A DNA stretch of 64,000 nucleotides from Comamonas phosphati (GTDB lineage Bacteria > Pseudomonadota > Gammaproteobacteria > Burkholderiales > Burkholderiaceae_C), in the NCBI RefSeq assembly GCF_014637085.1, contig NZ_BMEU01000007.1, positions 1 through 64,000 on the forward strand, in the 5' to 3' direction. A program made the position numbers and the translations under genes. Within the stretch, counting starts at the first letter, position 1; each line of letters begins with the position of its first letter. Positions 47,239 through 56,956 of this stretch are shown here, one piece after another. Under the pieces are notes generated by a model. That model was not told the origin of the DNA. It searched no databases and was given only the letters and a program-made list of their open reading frames with translations.

Positions 47239-47928
47239 ATGCCAGCTTCGCCCTTGCCCCAGAACATCACCGGCTGCGTGCTGGCCGGCGGCCGCGGTGC
47301 GCGCATGGGCGGAGTGGACAAGGGCCTGCAGCCCTTTCTCGGCCAGCCGCTGGCGGCCCATGCCCTGCAGCGCCTGGCGCCCCAGGTGGGCCCACTGCTC
47401 ATCAATGCCAACCGCCATGCGGACCGCTATGCGGCGCTGGGCGCGCCCTGGGACGCCGCTGTCTGGCCCGATGCGGCGCCCGACTACCCAGGCCCCCTGG
47501 CAGGCTTTCTCTGCGGTCTGGTGCATTGCCGGACCGACTGGCTGGTCTGCGTGCCCTGCGATACGCCGCGGTTCCCCGAGGACCTGGTGGCGCGCATGGC
47601 CGAGGCCGTGGAAGCAGCCCAGGGCCATGCCGACATCGTGGTCGCCCATGGCTGGGACGCTGCACCCGCCGCCGCACCTGCTGCCGCTGCCGAAATGCGC
47701 GCCCAGCCCGTGTTCTGCCTGCTGCGGGCTGCGCTCAAGGACAGCCTGCAGGCCTTTGTCCAGGGCGGCGGCCGCAAGATCGACGCCTGGACGGCCGGCC
47801 ACCGCTGCGTCGCGGCGCGCTTTGACCGCGACGGGGACCGCCATGCGTTCGCCAACGCCAATACGCCGGGCGAGCTGCATGCTCTGGAGCTGCATGCCCA
47901 AGCCCGACTGAATTCTGTTTTGCCATGA
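47239..47928 (+). CDS. mobA: Molybdenum cofactor guanylyltransferase
   Basis: Adds GMP to Mo-molybdopterin. 229 aa with the nucleotidyltransferase motif VLAGGRGARMGGVDKGLQ at about 14-31 and PDAAPDYPGPLAGFLCGL near 75. ATG 47239. It overlaps moeA by four bases (ATGA), so the pair is coupled. Confidence 0.93.
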   Translation: MPASPLPQNITGCVLAGGRGARMGGVDKGLQPFLGQPLAAHALQRLAPQVGPLLINANRHADRYAALGAPWDAAVWPDAAPDYPGPLAGFLCGLVHCRTDWLVCVPCDTPRFPEDLVARMAEAVEAAQGHADIVVAHGWDAAPAAAPAAAAEMRAQPVFCLLRAALKDSLQAFVQGGGRKIDAWTAGHRCVAARFDRDGDRHAFANANTPGELHALELHAQARLNSVLP

Positions 47929-49298
47929 CTGCCTCATTCCAACCCGCTGCCCACTCCGCTGCCCAGTCCCTGACGGCAGACCAGGTGCGGCAACAGCTTT
48001 CCTCCATGCTCCGGACGCTGGGGCCGGTGCCCGAAACCGAGACGCTGCCGCTGCTGGAAGCGCTGGACCGCATCCTGGCCGAAGACGTGCTGTGCCCCGT
48101 CAACGTCCCGCCGCACGACAACAGCGCCATGGACGGCTACGCCTTCCATGGCCAGGAACTGGCGCTCGCCGCCCCGGAGCTTCGGCTGCGCGTGGTCGGC
48201 ACGGCCCTGGCGGGCAAGCCCTGGCAAGGCCGGCTACAGGCCGGCGACTGCGTCAAGATCATGACCGGCGCCGTCATGCCCGCGGGGCTGGACACCGTGG
48301 TGCCGCACGAGCAGGTCCAGGCCGTGGGCGATGAACATATCCGCTTTGCAACCGGCCGCATGGGCGCGGGCGACAACCGGCGGCTGCGCGGCGAGGACTT
48401 GCGCCAGGGTGCCGTGGCGCTGGTACGCGGCCAGCGCCTGACGCCGGCTGCGCTGGGCCTGCTGGCCAGCCTGGGGCTGGTGCAGGTCACCGTGCGCCGC
48501 CGTCTGCGCGTGGCCTATTTCTCCACGGGCGACGAGATCCTGAGCCCCGGCAGCGATGCGCGCGAAGGCGCCATCTACGACAGCAACCGCTTCAGCCTGC
48601 AAGGCCTGCTGCGCCGCATGGGTGCCGATGTGCTGGACCTGGGCGTGGTGGCCGACGAACCCGCGGCGCTCGAAGAACGGCTGCGCGAGGCCTCGGCCCT
48701 GGCCGACGTGATCCTGACCAGCGGCGGCATCAGCGCCGGCGAAGCCGACCATACCCGCGCCATGCTGCAGCGCCTGGGACCCGTGCAGTTCTGGCGTATC
48801 GCCATGCGTCCCGGCCGGCCGCTGGCCGCGGGCCTGCTGCAGCCCCGCGCGCCCGCCGTACTGACAGAAAAAAACGCCGCTGGTGCATATGCAGCCAGTG
48901 CAGCCAGCTCCGCCAACCAGAGCCAATCACTGGTCACCAGCCATCCGGCCGTGCTACTGGGCCTGCCCGGCAATCCCGTGGCCGCCATGGTCAGCTTTCT
49001 GATGTTCGTGCGCCCGGCCCTGCTGCAGCTCATGGGCAGCAGCGAAACAGCGCCCGTGCCCTTGCAGGTGGCCGCGGCCGAACCGCTGAGCAAGCGCCCC
49101 GGCCGCACCGAATACCAGCGCGGCATCGTGGAACTGGGCGCCGACGGCCGCGCCACCGTGCGCACCACGGGCCCCCAGGGCTCGGGCGTGCTCAGCTCCA
49201 TGGTCGCGGCCAACGCCATCATCGTGCTTCATGAGGCGCAGGCCGATGTGCAGCCGGGCGATATGGTGTCCGTCATCCCGCTGACAGGTCTGATTTAG
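47925..49298 (+). CDS. moeA: Molybdopterin molybdenumtransferase
   Basis: Inserts molybdate into adenylated molybdopterin. The 457-aa protein has PPHDNSAMDGYAF near 62-74, KIMTGAVMPAGLDTVV and LLGLPGNPVAAMVS. Between the RPGRPLAAG segment and LLGLPGNP it has an extra Ala/Ser-rich insertion of about 30 residues (TEKNAAGAYAASAASSANQS) not usual in the family. Starts inside mobA and ends ten bases before the thioredoxin-like gene. Confidence 0.93.
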   Translation: MTASFQPAAHSAAQSLTADQVRQQLSSMLRTLGPVPETETLPLLEALDRILAEDVLCPVNVPPHDNSAMDGYAFHGQELALAAPELRLRVVGTALAGKPWQGRLQAGDCVKIMTGAVMPAGLDTVVPHEQVQAVGDEHIRFATGRMGAGDNRRLRGEDLRQGAVALVRGQRLTPAALGLLASLGLVQVTVRRRLRVAYFSTGDEILSPGSDAREGAIYDSNRFSLQGLLRRMGADVLDLGVVADEPAALEERLREASALADVILTSGGISAGEADHTRAMLQRLGPVQFWRIAMRPGRPLAAGLLQPRAPAVLTEKNAAGAYAASAASSANQSQSLVTSHPAVLLGLPGNPVAAMVSFLMFVRPALLQLMGSSETAPVPLQVAAAEPLSKRPGRTEYQRGIVELGADGRATVRTTGPQGSGVLSSMVAANAIIVLHEAQADVQPGDMVSVIPLTGLI

Positions 49299-49307
49299 GA
49301 ATCGAAC

Positions 49308-49634
49308 ATGCCTTTCCAAACTCGCCACCTGGCCATCGAACCCCAGCGCGCCGCCGTGGATGCGCTGCGCGGTGCCAGCCTGCTGGAGTTCGGCACCCCC
49401 TGGTGCGGCCATTGCCAGCGTGCCCAGCCCCTGATCGAGGCAGCCCTGGCCTCGCAGCCCACCGTGGAGCACATCAAGGTGGAGGACGGCCCGGGCCGCC
49501 CGCTGGGCCGCAGCTACCGCGTCAAGCTCTGGCCCACGCTGGTCTTTCTGCGCGACGGCCAGGAAGTGGCGCGCCTGGTGCGACCGCAGACCGGGCAGGA
49601 AATCACGCAAGCGCTTGCGCAGATTACCGGCTGA
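49308..49634 (+). CDS. Thioredoxin-like protein
   Basis: A 108-aa thioredoxin fold with active site WCGHC (Cys33, Cys36) and cis-proline in LWPTLVFLRDG. No signal peptide, so cytoplasmic. The His in the active site suggests a more oxidising potential than TrxA. It starts ten bases after moeA, so it is probably cotranscribed with the moa/moe genes; a sulfur or cysteine-protection role is inference. Confidence 0.86.
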   Translation: MPFQTRHLAIEPQRAAVDALRGASLLEFGTPWCGHCQRAQPLIEAALASQPTVEHIKVEDGPGRPLGRSYRVKLWPTLVFLRDGQEVARLVRPQTGQEITQALAQITG

Positions 49635-49653
49635 ATCAGCAAGCAGCCCTATA

Positions 49654-50099
<446 letters not shown>

Positions 50100-50103
<4 letters not shown>

Positions 50104-50900
50104 TTTGCTTCCTTGTTGTGTACTTGCTGAGCCATATGGCCGGCCACAGGTACCTGCACGGCACTGGGAGCGGAACGGCTGCGCCAGGAGCTGCTCTCGA
50201 TCAGGCGCATGCCCTGCACGCGCTTGACGGCGACTACGCAGTACGCACCGCCCAGCACGGGCCAGCAACGGCGGCCCACACGGTCCATGAATTCCCAGCG
50301 CCCCAGCCACTGCGCGCTTTGCGTGGCAGGACGATAACAGCCAAATTGCACGGCTTCGATCTCGAAGTCCAGCAAACGCAGCCAATCGCGCAGCCGCCAG
50401 TAGCCGATGCCCCAGCTCATGTCGGGCAGATAGGGGGTACCGCGCTCGGCGCGGCGCTGCAGGCCCAGCAGGCTGACCGGGTTGAGGCCGCACACCACCA
50501 GCCGCCCCTCGGGCACCAGCACGCGCGCGGCTTCGCGCAGCGCGGCATGGGGGTCGGGCGAGGTTTCGAGCGTATGCGGCATCAGCACCAGGTCGAGGCT
50601 GGCCTCGGAGAACGGCAAGGCCCTGGCATCGGCCACCAGCGCTGCCGCAACGGGGGAAAATTCCGGTGCGGCATGGCCGGCCTGCGCGGCATCAGGGCGG
50701 GTGCCGGCGGATTCCAGATCGGCGCAGCCATCCAATGCCAGCCAGCGATGCGGCATGCGGTTGGCGCGCAGCCCCTGTAGCATGGGCAGACCCAGCTGCA
50801 CGCTGTGATAGCCGAAAATATCGGCCACCGCCTCGTCGCAGCGTTGCTGCTCCCACTCCAGGAGATAGTGCCCCAGGGCAGAATCCGTCCAGTGATGCAT
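50100..50900 (-). CDS. SAM-dependent methyltransferase
   Basis: A 266-aa class I (methyltransferase-11-like) protein. The usual motif I is weak, while motifs around [20 protein letters not shown] and [15 protein letters not shown] (post-motif) are clear. The start is ATG 50900 ([17 protein letters not shown]). The conserved gene pair methyltransferase-rnhA, next to divergent gloB, is common in betaproteobacteria. Substrate unknown. Confidence 0.82.
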
Positions 50901-50919
50901 CCCTATAATTTTGCAGTCC

Positions 50920-51693
50920 ATGAACCTATTGCCCATTCCCGCATTTTCCGACAACTACATCTGGCTGCTGCACGATGAGCGCCAGGCCGTGGTCGTCGAC
51001 CCCGGCGACGCCGCTCCCGTGCTGCAGGTCCTGCGCCAGCGGGGGCTGGAACTGCAGGGCATTTTAGTCACCCATCACCACGCCGATCACACCGGCGGCG
51101 TGGCTGCCCTGCGCCAGGCCTGCCAGGCCCCGGTCTGGGGTCCGGCCCGCGAGCCGCTGCCCGAGCCCGTGCAGCGCCTAGAGGACGGCGACGAGGTCCA
51201 GTTGCTGGGCGGCCCCTGGCAGGTGATAGCCGTGCCCGGTCACACCAGCGGCCATATCGCCTACTACAGCGCCCATGCCTTGGCGCAACCCGTGCTGTTC
51301 TGCGGCGACACGCTGTTCTCGGGCGGGTGCGGGCGCCTGTTCGAGGGCACGCCGGCGCAGATGCAGGATTCGCTCGATGCGCTAGCCGCCCTGCCCGGCG
51401 ACACCCAGGTGTGCTGCGCGCATGAATACACACTTTCTAACCTGCAATTTGCGCAGGCCGTTGAACCAAACAACACCCATCTGGCTCAGTACCTGGAGCA
51501 CTGCCAGGCGCTGAGACAAGCCAGTCGGCCGACGCTGCCCTCCACCTTGCAGACCGAGCGCGAGATCAATCCCTTTCTGCGCACGCGGCAGGCGGATGTG
51601 ATTGCCGCGGCAGCCCGCTTCGACCCTCAGGTACAAACGCAAAGCCCGGCCAGCGTGCTGGGTGCCTTGCGCCAATGGAAAAACGGTTTTTGA
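50920..51693 (+). CDS. gloB: Hydroxyacylglutathione hydrolase (glyoxalase II)
   Basis: Hydrolyses S-lactoylglutathione in methylglyoxal detoxification. 257-aa metallo-beta-lactamase fold with THHHADH at 51-57, PGHTSGH near 110 and GDTLFSGGCGRLFEG. ATG 50920. Only 19 bp separate it from the divergent methyltransferase. The stop overlaps the mltD start (TGATG). Confidence 0.94.
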   Translation: MNLLPIPAFSDNYIWLLHDERQAVVVDPGDAAPVLQVLRQRGLELQGILVTHHHADHTGGVAALRQACQAPVWGPAREPLPEPVQRLEDGDEVQLLGGPWQVIAVPGHTSGHIAYYSAHALAQPVLFCGDTLFSGGCGRLFEGTPAQMQDSLDALAALPGDTQVCCAHEYTLSNLQFAQAVEPNNTHLAQYLEHCQALRQASRPTLPSTLQTEREINPFLRTRQADVIAAAARFDPQVQTQSPASVLGALRQWKNGF

Positions 51694-53210
51694 TGAAATT
51701 TCTACATTCCCTGTTGCTGGCATCCCTGCTCGTGCTCGCAGGTTGCGCCTCCACCAGCAACACCTCCGGCAACCTGAACGCCCAATATCCTGACGGCCCC
51801 CTGAGTCCCCTGAGCCGCGGCAAGATCGGCAGCTCCGAAGTTGCATCGCTGGAAGCCACCGGCGATCTGTGGGTGCGCATACGCCGCGGCTTTGCCATGC
51901 CCGACCTGGAGCAGGACCTGGTGCGTGACCGGGAACAGTGGTATGCGGCCCGGCCCGACTACATCCAGCGCATGACGGAGCGCTCGAGCAAATACCTGTT
52001 CCACATCGTGGAGGAGCTGGAGCGCCGCGGCATGCCCACCGAGCTGGCCCTGCTGCCCTTCATCGAAAGCGCATTCAACCCGCAGGCCGTGTCCAGCGCC
52101 AAGGCCGCCGGCATGTGGCAGTTCATGCCGGCCACGGGCAACTATTTCGACCTCAAGCAGAACGTCTTCCGCGACGACCGCCGCGACGTGCTGGCCTCCA
52201 CCCGCGCGGCCCTGGACTATCTGCAGAAGCTCTACGACATGTTCGGCGACTGGCACCTGGCCCTGGCCGCCTACAACTGGGGCGAGGGCAGCGTGGGCCG
52301 CGCCATCAAGCGCAACGAGAAGCTGGGCCTGCCCACGGGCTATGCCGACCTGCAGATGCCGGCCGAAACCCGCATGTACGTGCCCAAGCTGCAGGCCGTG
52401 AAGAACATCGTGGCCCACCCCGAGAACTTCAACACCGAGCTGCCGGTGATCGAGAACCACCCCTACTTCCAGGCGGTGACCATCACCCATGACATCGACG
52501 TGGAACTGGTGGCCAAGCTGGCCGACGTCAGCGTCAAGGACTTCAAGGGACTCAATCCCGGCTTCCACAAGCCCGTGATCTTCGCGGCCGGCACGCCGCA
52601 GATCCTGCTGCCCTGGGACAACGCCAAGATCTTCCGCCGCAACCTGCAGGCCTACAACGACGGCCAGTTCGCCAGTTGGACCGTGTGGACCGTGCCCTCT
52701 ACCATCAGCGTGGCCGAGGCGGCCCAGCGCGTGGGCCTGGGCGAGGCGGATCTGCGCGCCATCAACGACATTCCGCCGCGCATGCTGATCAAGGCCGGCT
52801 CGGCCCTGATGGTGCCGCGCGGCGCCAATGTGCGCGCCGACGTGGCAGGCCACGTGGCCGACAACGGCCAGATCTCGTTCGCTCCTGAAATCGTCACCCG
52901 CCGCACCATGGTCAAGGCCCGCCGCCACGACACGCTGGTGAGCGTGGCCAGCCGCTATGGCGTGAGCGTCTCCAACCTCGCCGACTGGAACGACCTGAAG
53001 TCCACGGCCACGCTCAAGGCCGGCCAGTCCCTGATCGCCTACCTGCCCGTGCGCACCGGAGGTGGTCACGCATCCGCCCCTCGTGCCGCCCACGGCAGCC
53101 ATGCCGCCGTCCGCACTTCGGCCAAGGTTGCGGCGCAGGCGCAGCCGCGCGGCGGAAAGAATGCCCCCGCAGCGCGCGGCGGCCAGCCTTCCAAGGTCAA
53201 GCGCCGCTGA
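51693..53210 (+). CDS. mltD: Membrane-bound lytic murein transglycosylase D
   Basis: A 505-aa outer-membrane lipoprotein that cuts glycan strands to anhydro-muropeptides. Lipobox LVLAGC near residues 12-17, SLT domain with catalytic Glu125 in FIESAFNPQAVSSAKAAG and MWQFMP, and C-terminal LysM-type repeats (about 300-460) that bind peptidoglycan. It ends in an Ala/Arg-rich basic tail. ATG 51693 is chosen over an in-frame ATG 18 bp upstream because the lipoprotein signal then starts at residue 1. Confidence 0.93.
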   Translation: MKFLHSLLLASLLVLAGCASTSNTSGNLNAQYPDGPLSPLSRGKIGSSEVASLEATGDLWVRIRRGFAMPDLEQDLVRDREQWYAARPDYIQRMTERSSKYLFHIVEELERRGMPTELALLPFIESAFNPQAVSSAKAAGMWQFMPATGNYFDLKQNVFRDDRRDVLASTRAALDYLQKLYDMFGDWHLALAAYNWGEGSVGRAIKRNEKLGLPTGYADLQMPAETRMYVPKLQAVKNIVAHPENFNTELPVIENHPYFQAVTITHDIDVELVAKLADVSVKDFKGLNPGFHKPVIFAAGTPQILLPWDNAKIFRRNLQAYNDGQFASWTVWTVPSTISVAEAAQRVGLGEADLRAINDIPPRMLIKAGSALMVPRGANVRADVAGHVADNGQISFAPEIVTRRTMVKARRHDTLVSVASRYGVSVSNLADWNDLKSTATLKAGQSLIAYLPVRTGGGHASAPRAAHGSHAAVRTSAKVAAQAQPRGGKNAPAARGGQPSKVKRR

Positions 53211-53267
53211 ACTTGCGGCGCTCACGCCACCCACACCGTGTGCAACCGGCGCGGCCCAGCTCGGAGA

Positions 53268-53321
53268 CATCGAGCAAGGGCCGCCCCGCAGCGAGGATGT
53301 CGTCCCCCTCAGGGGGAGGCT
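53268..53321 (-). repeat. Dispersed repeat, copy D (after recR)
   Basis: On the minus strand it starts about five bases after the recR stop: CCTCCCCCTGAGGGGGACGA, followed by TCGCTGCGGGGCGGCCCTTG. A shortened copy: the first GAGCGGC/GCCGCTT stem is missing. Confidence 0.78.
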
Positions 53322-53325
53322 ATTT

Positions 53326-53916
53326 TTAGCGCCTATCCACCAACGCATGGGCAATCGTGCCCAGGTCCACATACTCCAGCTCGCTGCCTATCGGCACGCC
53401 ACGCGCCAGACGCGTGACCAGGATGCCGCGCGCCTTGAGCGCCTCTTGAATGGCATGCGCCGTGGCCTCGCCTTCGGCCGTGAAACTGGTGGCCAGAATC
53501 ACTTCCTGCACGCGGCCATCGCAGGCGCGCTCAAGCAACTGCTTCATGCCGATCTCCTTGGGCCCTACGCCGTCCAGCGGCGACAGGCGGCCCATGAGCA
53601 CGTAGTAATAGCCTTGGTAGGCAGCGGTGCGCTCCATCGCGGCCAGATCGGCCGGCGCCTCCACCACGCAAAGGCGCCCCGCGTCACGGCCCGCGTCCTC
53701 GCAGATGGAGCAGATGCGGCCTTCGGTGAAGGTGTGGCAGCGCTCGCAGTGGTGCACCGACTCCACGGCCGACTCCAGCGCCTTGGCCAGCTGCAGGGCT
53801 CCGCCCTGGTCGCGCTGCAGCAGATGGAAAGCCATGCGCTGTGCCGATTTGATGCCCACGCCGGGCAGGCGGCGCAGCGCTTCGATCAAGGCATCCAGAG
53901 ATTGCACGTCCGACAC
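53326..53916 (-). CDS. recR: Recombination mediator RecR
   Basis: Works with RecO and RecF to load RecA on gapped DNA. 196 aa: helix-hairpin-helix [17 protein letters not shown] at 15-31, zinc finger Cys57, Cys60, Cys69, Cys72, and a Toprim domain with [12 protein letters not shown]. Normal length. Often encoded with ybaB and dnaX; here a terminator at 54026-54057 separates it from ybaB. Confidence 0.95.
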   Translation of the reverse strand: MSDVQSLDALIEALRRLPGVGIKSAQRMAFHLLQRDQGGALQLAKALESAVESVHHCERCHTFTEGRICSICEDAGRDAGRLCVVEAPADLAAMERTAAYQGYYYVLMGRLSPLDGVGPKEIGMKQLLERACDGRVQEVILATSFTAEGEATAHAIQEALKARGILVTRLARGVPIGSELEYVDLGTIAHALVDRR

Positions 53917-53948
53917 GGGCTTGTCCTTTCACTCACCAGAAAAATGGC

Positions 53949-54021
53949 CCCCACGCTTGCTCACTTCGTGTAGCCGCTGCCCCCCAAGGGGGCTGCATTA
54001 TTGCCTTGGGGCGGCCCGGCG
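53949..54021. repeat. Dispersed repeat, variant copy E
   Basis: CCCCCCAAGGGGGCTGC hairpin with a CACGCTTGCTCACTTCGTG 5' part and GGGGCGGCCCGGCGG end. It differs in arrangement from the other copies and lies in front of recR instead of after a stop. Confidence 0.6.
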
Positions 54022-54025
54022 GCAA

Positions 54026-54057
54026 TAAAAAAGCGATCTGCAGCCTTGCAGATCGCT
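54026..54057 (-). terminator. Rho-independent terminator of the dnaX-ybaB operon
   Basis: On the minus strand AGCGATCTGCA and TGCAGATCGCT pair perfectly around AGGC, followed by TTTTTTATT. It is downstream of ybaB and before recR. Confidence 0.9.
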
Positions 54058-54133
54058 GTTCGGATTTGATGGCCTGGCTCAGTGCCGTTCGCTCAGAGCG
54101 CATTCGGCAAAACTGGCGCAATCCAGGCCAGGG

Positions 54134-54207
54134 CACCAAGCAAGGGCCGCCCCGCAGCGAAGGTGCCGTCCCCCTCAGGGGGAAGCGGCGCAGCCGCTCA
54201 GGGGGAG
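54134..54207 (-). repeat. Dispersed repeat, copy F (after ybaB)
   Basis: On the minus strand it starts a few bases after the ybaB stop: CCCCCTGAGCGGCTGCGCCG, then CTTCCCCCTGAGGGGGACGG, then TTCGCTGCGGGGCGGCCCTT. The most complete copy, with two clear hairpins. Confidence 0.85.
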
Positions 54208-54210
54208 CCA

Positions 54211-54543
54211 TCAAAAGGGGAACTTCATACCCCCGGGCAGGCCAGGCATGCCGGCCGTGATCTTGCCCATCTTCTCGCTGGAGGTTTCCTCGGCCTTGCG
54301 CACGGCGGCGTTGAAAGCGGCGGCCACCAGGTCCTCGAGCATGTCCTTGTCTTCGGCCAGCAGGCTGGGGTCGATGGTGATGCGCTTGACATCGTGCTTG
54401 CAGGTCATCACGACCTTGACCAGGCCGGCACCGGACTCGCCTTCGACTTCGATGTTGCCCAGTTCTTCCTGCGCCTTCTTGAGGTTGTCCTGCATGGCCT
54501 GGGCTTGCTTCATCAAACCGGCGAGTTGTCCTTTGTTGAACAT
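54211..54543 (-). CDS. ybaB: YbaB/EbfC nucleoid-associated protein
   Basis: A 110-aa DNA-binding protein of the EbfC type. The N-terminal [20 protein letters not shown] is a coiled coil, followed by [19 protein letters not shown]. The C-terminus is Gly/Pro/Met-rich ([11 protein letters not shown]). Starts with ATG 54543, 39 bp after dnaX on the same strand, the conserved dnaX-ybaB order. Confidence 0.94.
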   Translation of the reverse strand: MFNKGQLAGLMKQAQAMQDNLKKAQEELGNIEVEGESGAGLVKVVMTCKHDVKRITIDPSLLAEDKDMLEDLVAAAFNAAVRKAEETSSEKMGKITAGMPGLPGGMKFPF

Positions 54544-54582
54544 GTGAATTCCTTCTTCTGTATGGGGGAAAAACGAAACGCC

Positions 54583-56745
54583 TTATTCAGGCTGAATGGA
54601 TACAGGCTTGATGCTGCCCGGCACGATCTTCGCGCCGTGCTCGCGCACCAGCGTCTGCACCAGGGGATTGCTCGTCACGATCTCTTCGGCAATGCGCTGG
54701 CGCGCGTGGACGATGACGGCCTGACGGCGCGCCGGCGTATCGGTCGTGGCACCTTGCTCCACCTCCAATTGTCGCGCATGGCCGGCGGCTTCCAGCGCGG
54801 CGCGCAAACGCTCGCGGGCACCGGCCTGGTTGAGCGAGTTGGTTTCCACGCGCAGCGTCCAGAGCCCGCCTTCGCGGGCCACGAGCTGCGACTGCAGCGC
54901 CAGTTGGCGTCCCAGCGCCACAATGGCCTGGGCCTCGTCCAGCTGCTGCACCACGGCCTGCCAGAGATCGCCCAGCTCCGTACGCTCCACCTGCGGCACC
55001 GGCTCTGCACCGGCCTGCGGGTAGGCCGGCGCAGCAAACTCTTGTGTCTCTGCCTGTGCCGACAGCGGCGGCGCATCCATGGGCAGGCCCACGTCCACAC
55101 CGGCATCATCACCCCAACGGCCTTCGTCGGCCCAGGCTTCATCAGGCATGCCGGCCCAGGCGCCGTCATCCGGACCTGACTCGTCCGACTCTGCTGCAGC
55201 AGGCTCCTCCGCCTCAGGAGCATCCTGCACCTGTGGTGCTGCGACTTCTGCCGGCAGCTCCGCCACCGCCACGGGAGCCGATACCGGTGCCGCCACGAGC
55301 TTTTCAGGTTCAGCAGGCTCGCTCCCGGCACTGGCCGGGGCAGCCGCCGGCGCCATCACAGGCTCCGGCTCGACAACGGGTGCGGCGGCTTCTACAAGCA
55401 CGGCCTCGGGCTGATGCGGAGCAGCATGGGCCTCGGCCACCGGCGGCCGGGGTGTGGCCTGGGCTTCGGAAACAGCGGAAGCTGCAGGCTCAGGTACAGG
55501 CGCCGCAGCCACGGGGGCCGGAGCGGCCTCAGCAGCAGTTGCCGGCGCGACCTCGGCAGGCCTACTCAGCTGCGGAGTTTTTTTTTCAGCCTGGCCGTCG
55601 GTACCGGCTTGGTAGTCGGAAGGCACCACGGACGGAACAAAGTCCTGGGGCTTGAAGGCCAGCAGCCGCAGCAGCGCCATGGTCAGCGCTGCATATTCAT
55701 CAGGCGCCAGCCCCAGCTCGGTGCGGCCGTGCAGGCAGATGCTGTAGAGCAGCTGGGTTTCGTCGCGCGGCATCAGCTGCGCCAGGCGCGCCACTTCGGC
55801 GGCTTCCGGATCGCGGGCATCCTGCGCCATGCCGGCAACGGCCTGCAGCACGGCCATGCGCTGCAGCACGGCGCACATTTCCTCCAGCGTGGAGGCGGCC
55901 GACAGGCCGTTGTGGCGCAGTTGCTCCGAAGTCTCCACCACCGTGCGGCCGTCGCCGCCGGCCAGCGCCGCGATCAGCTTGAAAACATGGCTGCGGTCCA
56001 CGCTGCCCAGCATCTGGCGCACCGCGGCTTCCTGGATCTGGCCGCTGCCGAAGGCAATGGCCTGGTCGGTCAGGCTCAGGGCATCGCGCATGGAGCCCCG
56101 TGCAGCGCGCGACAGCAGGCGCAGCGCCTGGGGCTCGGCGGGCACGCTTTCCTTGACCAGCACCTGGGTCAGGTGCTCGAGCACGGTCTCGGGCGCCATG
56201 GGCCGCAGATTGAACTGCAGGCAGCGCGAGAGCACGGTGACCGGCACCTTCTGCGGGTCCGTCGTGGCCAGCACGAACTTCAGGTATTCGGGCGGCTCTT
56301 CCAGCGTCTTGAGCATGGCGTTGAACGCCGTGTTCGTGAGCATGTGCACTTCGTCGATCATGAAGACCTTGAAGCGCCCCTGCACCGGCTTGTACACCGC
56401 CTGCTCCAGCAGGCTCTGCACCTCGTCCACGCCGCGGTTGGAGGCCGCGTCCAGCTCGGTGTAGTCCGGGAAACGCCCGCTATCGATTTCAGTGCAGGCT
56501 GCGCAAACCCCGCAAGGCGTGGCAGTGATTCCGCCATTGCCATCCGCACCCTGGCAATTGAGCGACTTGGCCAGAATGCGCGACACCGTGGTCTTGCCCA
56601 CACCGCGCGTGCCCGTGAACAGATAGGCATGGTGCAGGCGCTGCTGCGTCAGCGCATTGCTCAGGGCCTGCACGACGTGCTCCTGCCCCACCATTTCGGA
56701 GAAGGTACGGGGCCGGTATTTGCGAGCGAGCACTAAATAAGACAT
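54583..56745 (-). CDS. dnaX: DNA polymerase III tau subunit (and predicted gamma)
   Basis: A 720-aa clamp-loader ATPase and scaffold. Walker A GTRGVGKT at 45-52, zinc cysteines around 64-82 (CGVCAAC), DEVH near 127 and the SRC sensor later. Domains I-III span about 1-370. A Pro/Ala/Glu-rich linker follows, then a C-terminal tau domain (about 590-720) for DnaB and alpha. An A9 run at 55578-55586 (codons 387-390) is followed by stops in both other frames within 4-7 codons, a likely site for a short gamma form. ATG 56745 was chosen. Confidence 0.95.
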   Translation of the reverse strand: MSYLVLARKYRPRTFSEMVGQEHVVQALSNALTQQRLHHAYLFTGTRGVGKTTVSRILAKSLNCQGADGNGGITATPCGVCAACTEIDSGRFPDYTELDAASNRGVDEVQSLLEQAVYKPVQGRFKVFMIDEVHMLTNTAFNAMLKTLEEPPEYLKFVLATTDPQKVPVTVLSRCLQFNLRPMAPETVLEHLTQVLVKESVPAEPQALRLLSRAARGSMRDALSLTDQAIAFGSGQIQEAAVRQMLGSVDRSHVFKLIAALAGGDGRTVVETSEQLRHNGLSAASTLEEMCAVLQRMAVLQAVAGMAQDARDPEAAEVARLAQLMPRDETQLLYSICLHGRTELGLAPDEYAALTMALLRLLAFKPQDFVPSVVPSDYQAGTDGQAEKKTPQLSRPAEVAPATAAEAAPAPVAAAPVPEPAASAVSEAQATPRPPVAEAHAAPHQPEAVLVEAAAPVVEPEPVMAPAAAPASAGSEPAEPEKLVAAPVSAPVAVAELPAEVAAPQVQDAPEAEEPAAAESDESGPDDGAWAGMPDEAWADEGRWGDDAGVDVGLPMDAPPLSAQAETQEFAAPAYPQAGAEPVPQVERTELGDLWQAVVQQLDEAQAIVALGRQLALQSQLVAREGGLWTLRVETNSLNQAGARERLRAALEAAGHARQLEVEQGATTDTPARRQAVIVHARQRIAEEIVTSNPLVQTLVREHGAKIVPGSIKPVSIQPE
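55578..55586 (-). promoter_or_regulatory. A9 slippery tract in dnaX
   Basis: On the minus strand GCTG, nine A, then CTCC. The zero frame reads GAA AAA AAA ACT. A -1 slip gives AAC TCC GCA GCT GAG TAG, and a +1 shift gives CTC CGC AGC TGA. Either ends a product of about 390-395 aa just past the clamp-loader core. Confidence 0.65.
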
Positions 56746-56848
56746 AGACGCCGATTCTACGAGGCCGAGCCCATATCCCTGCCGATGTTCGCGCCACCTC
56801 ACCCAACTTTCCTGCCGCCAGTCGCCGGGGCGGTCATTGGTTTGCCTT

Positions 56849-56854
56849 TATAAT
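56849..56854 (+). promoter_or_regulatory. -10 box of the 4.5S RNA promoter
   Basis: A perfect TATAAT six bases before the predicted 5' end of the SRP RNA. No good -35 hexamer is visible 16-18 bp upstream. Confidence 0.65.
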
Positions 56855-56860
56855 CGGCGC

Positions 56861-56956
56861 TGACGGGCCTCCTCGCATGGGGAAGCGGCCAACCGGGTCA
56901 GGTGGGGAACCAAGCAGCCCTAACTGTGAAACCAGTGCCGAGGGTAAGGCTCGTCA
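56861..56956 (+). ncRNA. ffs: Signal recognition particle RNA (4.5S)
   Basis: About 96 nt. The conserved apical part GGGTCAGGTGGGGAACCAAG and CAGCCC matches bacterial SRP RNA helix 8. The ends pair: TGACGGGCCT with AGGCTCGTCA (one G-U). Divergent from dnaX. The RNA binds Ffh and targets membrane proteins to FtsY. Confidence 0.9.

Noticed and set aside
54248-56736. Plus-strand frames opposite dnaX
   Set aside because: Antisense to a clear dnaX gene; compositional shadows without motifs.
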